Shown here: piece by piece, positions 55,568 through 64,000 of the stretch
Numbering within the stretch: the first letter of the stretch is position 1
Layout of the letters: each line of letters begins with the position of its first letter
Source of the DNA: Adiantum capillus-veneris
Lineage: Eukaryota; Streptophyta; Polypodiopsida; Polypodiales; Pteridaceae
DNA: 64,000 bases
NCBI GenBank assembly: GCA_014529385.2
Contig: CM043962.1
Span: 42,469,598 to 42,533,597 of the forward strand
Direction: 5' to 3'
The notes under the pieces: model-generated
The model's input: the letters and a program-made list of their open reading frames with translations, nothing else
What the model was told of the DNA's origin: nothing
The model's database searches: none
Translations under genes and position numbers: made by a program

Positions 55568-55772
55568 TTAAAAAAATCTTGCTCCAAAAACTCTTTTTCG
55601 AGCAAGCTGTCAAAGCAACCTTTTTTCAAAGATTTGGTCAACTGAGCAATATGTGAAAAGTGCTCGCTTGAAAAGCTCGCTTCAAACTTCAACTCTTTCT
55701 TAGAAGAACATGGTTTTGTAGTTGGGGGCAATGTGGGTGGTGTAATGTATAAAGCGTGACCCACCAGCTTCC
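55568..55772. other. Spacer between microsatellite and LTR fragment
   Basis: AT-rich, no gene seen. Confidence 0.4.
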
Positions 55773-55951
55773 TCCCTATAAGGTTTGATTAATTGAGGCG
55801 AAAAAGGGTTAGTTGCATTCATGGTAGTGAGAATTTCATAATAATTAGGAGCAAAACAAATTAGAGAGAGAGAGAGAGAGAGCACTCAATGAAAATAGAC
55901 TTGCTTGATTAATAAGGATGAAAAGAAAAAAATACAAGCTAAGCAATATGA

Positions 55952-55960
55952 CTTTATATA
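55952..55960 (-). promoter_or_regulatory. TATA box of the G LTR
   Basis: TATATAAAG on the minus strand, followed by sequence ending in the (CT)n tract of the LTR. Confidence 0.45.
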
Positions 55961-56731
55961 GGCTCAGAGTGGAAAGGTGGCATTTAATGCTAAAAAGTGA
56001 TTTCCATCACATGTGGGAGAAGGGTCAAATATCATGTGCCTATAGTGAATAGCATGTGACTATAAAGAAGCATGCAATTACAGAATTCTATGTAGTGGGA
56101 TGCAAACACGCACATAATGGTGCATGGTTGATATGCTTCAATTTAGGGGTTGGTCAGGCTTTGAGTGTAAGCTAAATTGCTTACCCCAATAGACGCCCTT
56201 GCAAACTGAAGCTTACACAAAGTGCATGGATTCTAACCAAGGCTAATATGGGTTATTTAGGGTAACTTCATATAGCTCATAAGGAGGAATCTAATGCAAG
56301 AGAGGTTAGGTCTTACCTCCAAAATTTGGGTTTGGGGCAGTATCTAAAACCCATTGCAATGCATCCCCATAATAGATAGTGTTGACTTCCCCTTTCTTCT
56401 TCTTCTTTTTCTTCTTCTTCTTTTTCTTCTTCTTCTTCCACAATGTGTACTTTACCTTTGGAATCTCTAGGATTCTTTTTGTTCTTGGCATTCAAGGTTC
56501 GCATCAAGGCTTTCCCCAAATCGGATGGCGGTTTTACAATGCTACAAAGATTTTATTTTTTCATGATCACTCCTTTGACCTAGGTCTTCCAGGAGTGAAA
56601 CCTGACACCGTTGAACTTATCGATGTGTTTGGTGGACATCACACGGACCTCTTTTAGGCCATGTGCCTCAAAAGGGGAGGGTCCCACGTGGTCTTTGATG
56701 GCTCCTTGACTTCAACGCCCCTTTCAAAATG

Positions 56732-56769
<38 letters not shown>

Positions 56770-57211
56770 AGGCCTTCAAATGGTACACACTCTTCAAGTG
56801 GCACACACACACTTGATTAATTGGCATAAATTATGCAAGATTAATCAAGGTGCCATTACTTAGTGATTTCCTCAATCAAATTATGAGTACATTCATCCAG
56901 AAACTCTTGATGAGGGCTTCACATGCACATGTGTATTTATATATAAGCACCCATTGCTATCAAACAAGTCAAACAACAAGTAAAAAAAGAGAAAAACAAA
57001 CAACTAGCACTCAATTCAATTATTGGTAATCATCGATGAGAGTACTGGCCGTGTAGACTTTCCCAAAACCAATAATGGAGATGATTAGAATTGAGTTATA
57101 CTAATCTAATCCTAAAAGAAGTATGAATCAATTTAGTGCTTAGGGAGAGAGAGCACTAAATCTAGCTTAGGAATTTAATTAACGTAATTAGGAGACACTA
57201 ATTACTTACAA

Positions 57212-57223
57212 GCTCTGATACCA
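57212..57223 (-). other. Primer binding site of element G (tRNA-iMet type)
   Basis: TGGTATCAGAGC on the minus strand, two bases after the LTR end CTGACA. Confidence 0.75.
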
Positions 57224-57310
57224 CTTGTCAGGTTTGATTAATTAAGGAAAAAAAGGGTTAGTTGCATTCATGGTAGTGAGAGTTTCATAATCAATAGAAG
57301 AAAAACAAAT

Positions 57311-58385
57311 GAGAGAGAGATTTTCTCGCTTCCAAATGACGCATAGCACATTCATGCCACTTGTGATTGGCCGGAACCTCAAGGCCAAGGTACCAAAGCT
57401 CTCAACAACTTTAAGTGTCTCATTGTTGTACACAATGCAAGGCTTCTCCTTATGGTTGGTTTTCACAAGCATAACCTTTGTTTTGGATAAACTCACAATC
57501 AGCCCACTATGCAAGAAAAACTTCTCAAGGACAACCATAAGCTTTTGTGCATCCTCTAAAGTGTGTGATAGAAGCACTACATCATCCGTATACAACAAAA
57601 GTATGATTACCACATTGCAAATAGTGACCTCTTCCATGCCTTCTTCTTGTATAAATTCAAGTACAACTTGTTTAAATTGATCAATGCATAGATCAAAGAG
57701 AGTTGGTGACAATGGAAATCCTTGTTCAACTCTAATAGTGCTTGAAAAATAATTTGAAATTCCTCTTCCCATGAGCAATTGACATATCACCTTCTCATAG
57801 ATTTGAGAAATCACAAGCATAAACTCACTTGGCACTTGAATTTCTTTTATTCTTCTCCACAAAGGCTTTCTTAACGTCCTCAAAGCAACAATACAATCGC
57901 CTGCCTTTCAACCGACTTTCCTTCATGAGAACACAAAGAGTGACAAGATGATCAATGGTGTTATGGCATTGACAAAAACCTGCTTGTCCTTTTGCATGCT
58001 TTCCATTCTCTTCAGCCCAATCACTCAAATTTTTCTCCATTATGCACCCACACCACTTTGCCATAAGAGACCCAATCATTATTGTCCGGTAGTTATTTAC
58101 ATTCTTTACATCCCCTTCTTTATACAAAGGCTTGACCCAACTAGTACTCCAATCATAAGGCATACAATGGTGGAGTGTAAGGTTGAACATATCACACATA
58201 CACTCATGTGTAAAATCTCCCATTGATTTAAGCATTTCTGGCTTGATAACTTGAAGATCTCCCCCTTTGCAAGTGGCCAACTTTTCGAGCCCACCACATA
58301 CATCCTCAATAGTAAAAACAAAAGAGGGCCTACATGAGAGTGAACCATAAAATGGATTTTTTCTAGCATGTGTACATATCCACAA
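57311..58385 (-). pseudogene. LINE reverse transcriptase fragment 2
   Basis: Two overlapping minus frames joined by a frameshift near 57850. 58385-57825 covers RT fingers (VCGGLEKLATCKGGD, VKPLYKEGDVKNVNNYRTI, MIGSLMAKWCGCIMEKNLSDW, HAKGQAGF, LYCCFEDVKKAF). 57883 to about 57310 covers the palm (ISNYFSSTIRVEQGFPLSPTLF with the QG.PLSP motif, LLLYTDDVVLLS with the catalytic YTDD, SKTKVMLV). The sequence ends abruptly in LTR sequence of element G, so the C-terminal part and poly(A) are gone. It belongs to the L1-like non-LTR class and is more complete than fragment 1, but lacks the endonuclease. Confidence 0.85.
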
Positions 58386-58421
58386 GACTCAAGTTACCAA
58401 AACTCTCAACCCGCTTGCCCC

Positions 58422-58853
58422 TCAAGTTTCTCCAAAATCTTCCGTATGCACTCTTTTCTTGGACTTGAAAAAATTGATGATTTCCTTTCTATCTTCTTCT
58501 CTTTCCTTGACTTCCTCTTCAAGTTGCATCAAACGTGTTTTTTGCATCTCAAGTGTACTCTTGAAATTCTCATTATCAACCACAAGAATCCTCACCATGC
58601 CATTCTCCATTGTACGTGCCCGTAACTCTTCACCTTGTTTGTTTGTGGTCTCTTGTAACAATTCCAAGTATGCCATGATCATGGTTTTTGATGTCATTGG
58701 TTTAGTGGTTGTGTTGCTATGTCCACACTTAGGAGATTTTGGATCATTTTCTACAATGGTTTTGGACCTTGTTGAAGAAGAAGAATCCTTGCGAGTGCCA
58801 AAAGACATTGTATGTAAAATAAGAGATGAGAGAACTTCCTTGAACCTATTCAC
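58422..58853 (-). CDS. Hypothetical 143-aa coiled-coil protein, upstream of LINE fragment 2
   Basis: Open minus frame starting MNRFKEVLSSLILHTMSFGTR. An inner Met (MSFGTRKDSS) is an alternative start. The second half is strongly charged and heptad-like (KSTLEMQKTRLMQLEEEVKE, REEDRKEIINFFKSKK), suggesting a coiled coil. It ends 37 bp upstream of the LINE RT frame on the same strand, so it may be a remnant of the ORF1 of that LINE or an unrelated gene end. No family recognised. Confidence 0.35.
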   Translation of the reverse strand: MNRFKEVLSSLILHTMSFGTRKDSSSSTRSKTIVENDPKSPKCGHSNTTTKPMTSKTMIMAYLELLQETTNKQGEELRARTMENGMVRILVVDNENFKSTLEMQKTRLMQLEEEVKEREEDRKEIINFFKSKKRVHTEDFGET

Positions 58854-59208
<355 letters not shown>

Positions 59209-59429
59209 ATAGAAGGGAGAGAGGGAGAGAGGAAAAGAGAGGGAATGGGTGAGAGAGAGGAAAGAATTAGGTTAAAATGAAATATGGTGGCCAAAGGAGG
59301 GAGAGAGAGAAAAGAAGCAAGCTAAAATGACATGTAGAAGCCAAAGGAGGAAGACAACAGCAAACGTATGTAATGGGCAAAGGACATGTTTGTGAGATCA
59401 AGGGAGTGAGTGAAATCATAGGTGGATAT

Positions 59430-59430
59430 G

Positions 59431-59489
<59 letters not shown>
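59430..59489. repeat. (GT)n-(GA)n compound microsatellite next to E2
   Basis: About 15 GT units and 14 GA units, ending 10 bp before the LTR of E2. Confidence 0.9.
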
Positions 59490-59493
<4 letters not shown>

Positions 59494-59499
59494 AAGAAG

Positions 59500-61076
59500 T
59501 GTCATAATAACTAATATCTAATTCTCCTAAATGATTTTCTCATGTTAAACTGATCATTTAATATGGGAAAGTGCCAGGGGAGAAAAAGCTAGAATATTGG
59601 TCAAGCTGGCAGACCGGTCACCGTAGGGATCCAAAGGAGGGAAAATAAGGATCCAAAGCGGGGGCCATCTGCCAAAGAGAAATGTGTAACAATGGGTTTT
59701 AAAGACCCTAAGGTTTGGCCCATTAAGACATCCAAAATGCTAAGGTTCCAAACTTCAAAGGATGTGTCCAATGGTCAAAGCTTAGTAAAAATGGGATGCT
59801 TTGTGTGTGTACCAAAAGTCTTCATAAATCCTACAAAGGAGGGGGTGAACCTTGCAAGTAGGGGATGAGAGAAAAACATACACACACACACACACTCACA
59901 AGCCTCCTTTACACAAAGGGAATGAGGGACACATGTTAGCTCCCTAGCCCAGATGCCCCACAAGGTGTACTCAAATCCTATTGGATGGCCATGGAGGTGG
60001 ACCAATGAGAATTAGGCTAGATTAAATCTAGTTTTATTTAATTTAAAAACACTTAATAAAAGAACCAATAAGAATTAAGCTCTCTAGAAGACTATTGGAC
60101 ACTCTCCCAAGGGGTCCAATGAGCATTTAGCAACCCAATGGCTTGCCTGATTCCTATTGGCCAGAAGACAAAGGGGTCCAATGAGAGTTTAGTTGCATTA
60201 ATTTATTACCTAAAGCTCTCACAAAAGGGGAAAGGGGGACACATGTCAGAAGGCTATCACTTATGCTCCTGAAATCCTATTGGCTAAGCCTGGAGAGGTC
60301 CAATGGGGTGGTAGCATGAGCAAACAGGAAGAGGGGTCAACCAAGAGAGAGAGGGCGCTGAATTTTCAAAGGCACTATCTCACACACTCACACACAAGCT
60401 CATGTGTGAAGCAAGAAGACTCTCTCTCAAGCTTTAATGGAAAGCTTATCACCTACTCCAATCTTGTGAGAAGGGAGGCCTACACCAACAACTCTTGGCT
60501 TTGTGATGAAAATCCAACCAAGAGCCATGCTCATCTCCTTTACCATGCTAATTACTAAGCTATGCTATGCTAATATGAGTGATTATGTGAGGATATGTAG
60601 ATCTTTCTCGTAAGACTACTCCTTCTTCCTCTCAATCTACTCTCATATCCCGCTAGCTCTCACCATCTTCGAAGGTGTGTGAGGTCTTGGGTCTAAGACC
60701 ATGAGGGAATTGATGTTGTGTTTTATAAATGTTTTGCTTGGTTCTTGAAGCTTCCATCTTCATTGCATTAGCTAGTATTGAAGGAACACAAAGAATTGTA
60801 TTGTAAAATGTCTCTCTTGATGGGAGAAACCTATAATACAAAGCCTTTTGGAGGGGCAACCGGCTCCATGTAAATCTGGTCCTCAATTGTTGTCAATAGC
60901 TTAATTTCTCTCTCTTTTGAAGTATTTTTCATGCTATCTAACTAGGTTTTATTATTTTTGTTGCTCTCCACCCAAGCACTCTTGTTTTGCTCATTAGGAA
61001 TCTATTCTAATGAAATGCTCACTATGTTCATGCTATTTTCCGCTACACCCAAGTTACTAGGCCATTGAATGTTACA
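59500..61076 (+). mobile_element. LTR of element E2 (1577 bp)
   Basis: Starts TGTCATAATAACTAATATC, ends GAATGTTACA. It has a single copy of the ~196-bp block duplicated in E1, plus a CA tract at 59881-59896. The CCAAT/ATTGG cluster lies at about 59978-60305. Short open frames inside are LTR sequence. Confidence 0.85.
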
Positions 61077-61077
61077 T

Positions 61078-61089
61078 TGGTATCAGATC
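61078..61089 (+). other. Primer binding site of E2
   Basis: TGGTATCAGATC. One base differs from the iMet complement seen in E1 (GAGC). Confidence 0.8.
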
Positions 61090-61493
61090 ACAAGGTTTCT
61101 CTTTTCTTGCTCAAGAAGGGAGGTCCGCAAGCTAGCTATAAATGGTTGGTATTATTAATTGCATTTGAGTAAGTAGAATAGGGACTTTTCAACCTTGCAG
61201 TGTGCCTGTCTTTGTGGAGATAACGGGGCATCACCGTTGAGAGCTATGGTCTTAATAGTGGAGTCCTACGGGGCTTGCCTACAGCTTAACCACTATTGAG
61301 CTATTAGAAGCTTGACAAGAGCTGGTGTTGTTTTGGTTTTGAACGACCCTCTCTTCTATTCCTTGCAATTAATGATATTTGAGCCATGTGTACAGTAGCT
61401 TGAGTGCTTTTCTAAAGGGGTAAAGAGGAGTAGCAACTAGGGCGTGAAGTGTCAAAGTACACCTAAAAAGTTTACACCTAAAAGTTGTTAGAA

Positions 61494-62967
61494 ATGCCTG
61501 ACAATAGTAAAGAGAGTGAAATTAATGTTGACAGATTTGATTTTGCTAATGAGCAGGCTACTAATGATGTCCCTATGCTTGTTAACTACCTTGTTTCTAG
61601 GCTTCAACAAGCCATGGGCCATCCATCCCTCCAAAGTGAAGTGCAATGGTAGCTTCGTGCTCATGGGATTCTCCAAGCTCCCCTCCATGACAAGAGAGTA
61701 CTCTAGCAAGCCTCCTTGTGAGACTTCCAAAAGAGGCCTCTCTCCGATTCGGGAAGAAGAAGAGGATCCATACAAAGGGCTCAAAAATTTGCTTCTTGAT
61801 GACGCATCTCCTTCTCAAAGGAGAACTCAAGAGCCCCCACCAAAGGAACGAGAAAGAAGTGAGTCTCATGCCACCTCGGTGGAGATGGCTTCACGAAGAC
61901 AGCAGGCTAAACGCTCCCCATCACCTCCTAAACGGAGAAGACCATCGCACACTTCTCCACACCATAATTCAAAGAGGGATGAGAAAATGCAAGAGAAGAA
62001 AAAGACGAGAAAGAGGACACCCTCTTCTCCATCTTCTTCATCTTCTTTCCTCTTATGAAAGTGATGGTGCAGACAAAGAAGATTGACGCAAGAAAAAGGC
62101 AAGAAGGAGGTCACCCTCTTCTCCATCGTCTTCAAATTTTTCGTCTTCTGAAGAAAGTGATGGTGCAACTTTTGAACCATCAAAAAGAAGAGGCCATAGG
62201 AAATACTATGCTGCGTAGAAGAGGTCATCCAAGCTCAAGAAGTTCAAAGAGGGGGGAAGAGCATCTCTTTCCTTACCTACGATGGCACCTTTGGTGCTAT
62301 AGACAAAGTCTTGGCCTTTATCCAACAATTCCATGTGGCGTTTGGAGATGAGGGCTTCACGGATTCCTCTAAGCTATGCCATGTAGCTATACACTTTCAA
62401 AAGTCCACCAGGCAATGGTGGTCTAGTCTACGGTCCAATGGTGAAGCTCCACGAACATGGAAAGCCTTAAGAGCTTCCATTATGAAGCAGTTTTTGGCCA
62501 CCGATGCCAAAGACCAAGTACTCATCGAATGGCAAAGCTTGAAGCTCTCCCCCTAAGAATCCATTCACAAATAAGTAGACAAGTTTCAGGACTTACATCT
62601 CAAAGCCATTGTCTTCAAAAAGATGGATTTTGGAGAGCAAAAGAAACAATTTTGTGCGGGCTTGACTGAAAAAATGGTGGAGTATGTCAAACTCCCAAAG
62701 GCCACGCACCATATCCGCGGTTATACACCATACTATGGTAACTTCTCAAATCAATTTTCAAACAGAGGCTAAGAGAATTCTAAGCCCACGGAAAACAAGG
62801 GTTCCAATGAGCCTAAGGGGAAGGAAAATGTCCAAAAGTCTCCTAAGGGCAATTCCAACAAAGCTAAGGAGAAGGGAGTTTACAAAGCCAAAAACAAACT
62901 CTCTCCTAAAGAGCTTGACTGTTATCGCAAGGATAACCACAATTTCAAGTGCAGCGAGCAAGGGCAT
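61494..62967 (+). pseudogene. E2 gag
   Basis: The ATG at 61494 (MPDNSKESEINVDRFDF) is followed by a TAG at about 61651 and frame changes. 61516-62058 covers CETSKRGLSPIREEEEDP and a Ser/Arg/Lys-rich stretch (SPSPPKRRRPSHTSPHH). The gag domain lies at 62311-62556 (FGDEGFTDSSKLCHVAIHF, TWKALRASIMKQFLATDA). The later part is broken again (DKFQDLHLKAIVFKKMDF, LTEKMVEYVK). The knuckle FKCSEQGHVYRAC at about 62946-62984 lacks the first Cys, as in E1. Confidence 0.75.
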
Positions 62968-63730
62968 GTGTATCGCGCTTGTCCCCAAAAGAACACCTGC
63001 CATGAGCCTCCTAAAGCTACCTTGGTCGAAATCCAAGAAGAGGAAGCTCACCACAAAGGATGTCTTCTATGCCATGCTTGGGGAAAGGTAAGAGAACATG
63101 CTTCTTTTATTCTCTTTGACCCTGGTTCTACTCACAATTTCATATCCACAGAGTTGGCCACCAAGCTAGGCATCCAAGCCTATGAGATGGGAGATGTCTT
63201 ACCCGCAGATGGCGCTTTCAAGGGGCAAGAAGCCTCAATCACTCCCTTAATCGAGAAATTGAGGCTCCATGTCCAAAGCTATGTCGACAAAGAGGACTTC
63301 TTTATCTCTCCTCTCAAGCACAAGGATGTGATCCTAGGGGCACCATGGTTTGATCGCATGGCTGCTAATGTTAAATTCCCTGAAAGAAATCTATTTTAGG
63401 TTCAGGGAAAAATATATGTACATAGATGCTAAGCAAATGGGTAGCACCATACCCATTGTGCATACGCAAGCTTTCAATAAGTCAATAAAGAGCTCTATTT
63501 CTGTGTACATGATTTTTGTTAAAGATTCTCAAAATGAACCTAATGCTTTAGCAAAAGAAAGTATAAACAATCACAAGGAATTAGAGTTATCCAATTTTCT
63601 CAAGGGGTTTCAAGATGTCTTTATTGACGACATCCCTTGTGAGCTACCTCCTAAACGAGGCAATGATGACCATGCAATTGAACTTCTTCCAGGAAGTTCA
63701 CCGCCTAATAAACCTCCTTATAGAGTTTCT
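62968..63730 (+). pseudogene. E2 protease and linker to RT
   Basis: 62968-63399 has the protease: FILFDPGSTHNFISTELATK with D-P-G-S-T, common in plant Gypsy proteases, then VILGAPWFDRMAANVKF. A two-base loss relative to E1 near 63392 shifts the frame. 63350-63733 continues (FSVYMIF-like strand, FLKGFQDVFIDDIPCELPP, GNDDHAIELLPGSSPPNKPPY), the usual linker to RT, ending in a TAA at 63731-63733. Confidence 0.75.
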
Positions 63731-63733
63731 TAA

Positions 63734-64000
63734 GCTCAACAAGAGGAGATTATGCGGCAAGTGCATGAGTTAGTTGAAAAGGGCATGGTTAGGCCTAGCT
63801 CATCTCCATTTTGCTCATCTGTGTTATTAGTGCAAAAGAAAGACGGCACATATCGTATGTGTGTCGACTATAGAGCACTAAATAGGATCACTATCAAGAA
63901 TAGGTTTCTCATTCCACGGGTAGAAGACCTATTCGATAAGCTACAAGGATCGACCTACTTCAGTAGGATTGACCTAAAAAGTGGCTATCATCAAATAAGG
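63734..64000 (+). pseudogene. E2 reverse transcriptase start (partial, window edge)
   Basis: Immediately after the TAA the same frame is open to the end of the window: QQEEIMRQVHELVEKGMVRP, KKDGTYRMCVDYRALNRIT, PRVEDLFDKLQGSTYFSRID and LKSGYHQIR. These are RT fingers and the first catalytic Asp (RIDLKSGYH) of Gypsy RT. The YxDD box is beyond the window. The TAA separates it from the protease, so it is probably dead unless that stop is bypassed. Confidence 0.8.

Larger units (their letters stand above)
55773..57310 (-). mobile_element. Element G: minus-strand LTR element fragment, tRNA-iMet PBS
   Basis: A PBS on the minus strand (57212-57223) is preceded by an LTR end ATTAATCAAACCTGACA. The 85 bp right of it (57226-57310) match 55778-55870 ('ggtttgattaatt', 'gggttagttgcattcatgg', 'agtgagagtttcataat'), so these are parts of two LTRs with about 1.3 kb between them. 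On the minus strand TATATAAAG lies at 55952-55960, upstream of a CT-rich tract, as expected for the left LTR. The right LTR is cut by LINE fragment 2. No coding remains are seen. 56379-56657 contains a TTC-rich stretch and no gene. A CA microsatellite lies at about 56731-56766. Confidence 0.55.
59500..64000 (+). mobile_element. Element E2: second chromodomain-type Gypsy copy, runs out of the window
   Basis: LTR 59500-61076, PBS 61078-61089, leader, gag from 61494, protease, and the RT start up to the window edge. Close relative of E1 over its whole length, same strand. gag has several frame breaks, but the protease and RT start are better preserved than in E1. Confidence 0.85.

Noticed and set aside
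59480-59500. Tandem E1-E2 arrangement with a shared LTR at 59500
   Set aside because: The purine-rich stretch before 59500 is microsatellite. No E pol end precedes it, and 7.3 kb of other sequence lies between. A tandem is possible but unsupported.

Overview
The window looks like nuclear DNA of a large-genome land plant. Plant-type Ty3/Gypsy elements dominate it (tRNA-Asp-type and tRNA-iMet-type primer binding sites, chromodomain-type pol ends), together with L1-like LINE fragments, long dinucleotide microsatellites and minisatellite arrays. I found no intact host gene. A fern or other non-angiosperm is a guess I cannot prove from the sequence.

Layout. 1-720 is a broken En/Spm-associated coding fragment on the minus strand. 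1030-7690 is mostly two degenerate minisatellite arrays that share the decamer AAGTGGTGGA. 7992-9530 is a frameshifted gene fragment containing an NGQHS motif. 10478-43432 is one nest of LTR elements, described next. 43433-45019 holds an unidentified broken gene. 45020-52140 and 59500-64000 are two copies (E1, E2) of a chromodomain-type Gypsy element. Between them lie two LINE reverse transcriptase fragments, a minus-strand LTR element fragment and microsatellites.

The nest has three levels. Element D (minus, Gypsy, integrase deleted) carries its 3' LTR at 10478-12201 and its gag start at 43432. Element B (minus; LTRs 15004-15631 and 42649-43257) sits in the gag gene of D. Two elements sit inside B. 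Element A (plus, 20385-29085) has LTRs that look identical except for microsatellite length and a perfect 5-bp target duplication, GCGGA. Element C (minus, 32066-42648) interrupts the 5' LTR of B; its LTRs differ at about four positions in 954.

A, B and C form a family without pol. Each has a long gag-like protein with unusual CCHC knuckles and a C-terminal series of W-[VI]-P-K motifs around a QGYY.G core. A and B also have a retropepsin-like domain whose catalytic triplet reads DGG instead of D[ST]G. They cannot copy themselves alone and presumably borrow reverse transcriptase and integrase. The intact 1242-residue reading frame of C and the near-identical LTRs of A and C point to recent movement. 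The leader of C also holds a plus-strand promoter and first-exon-like segment that may be captured host sequence.
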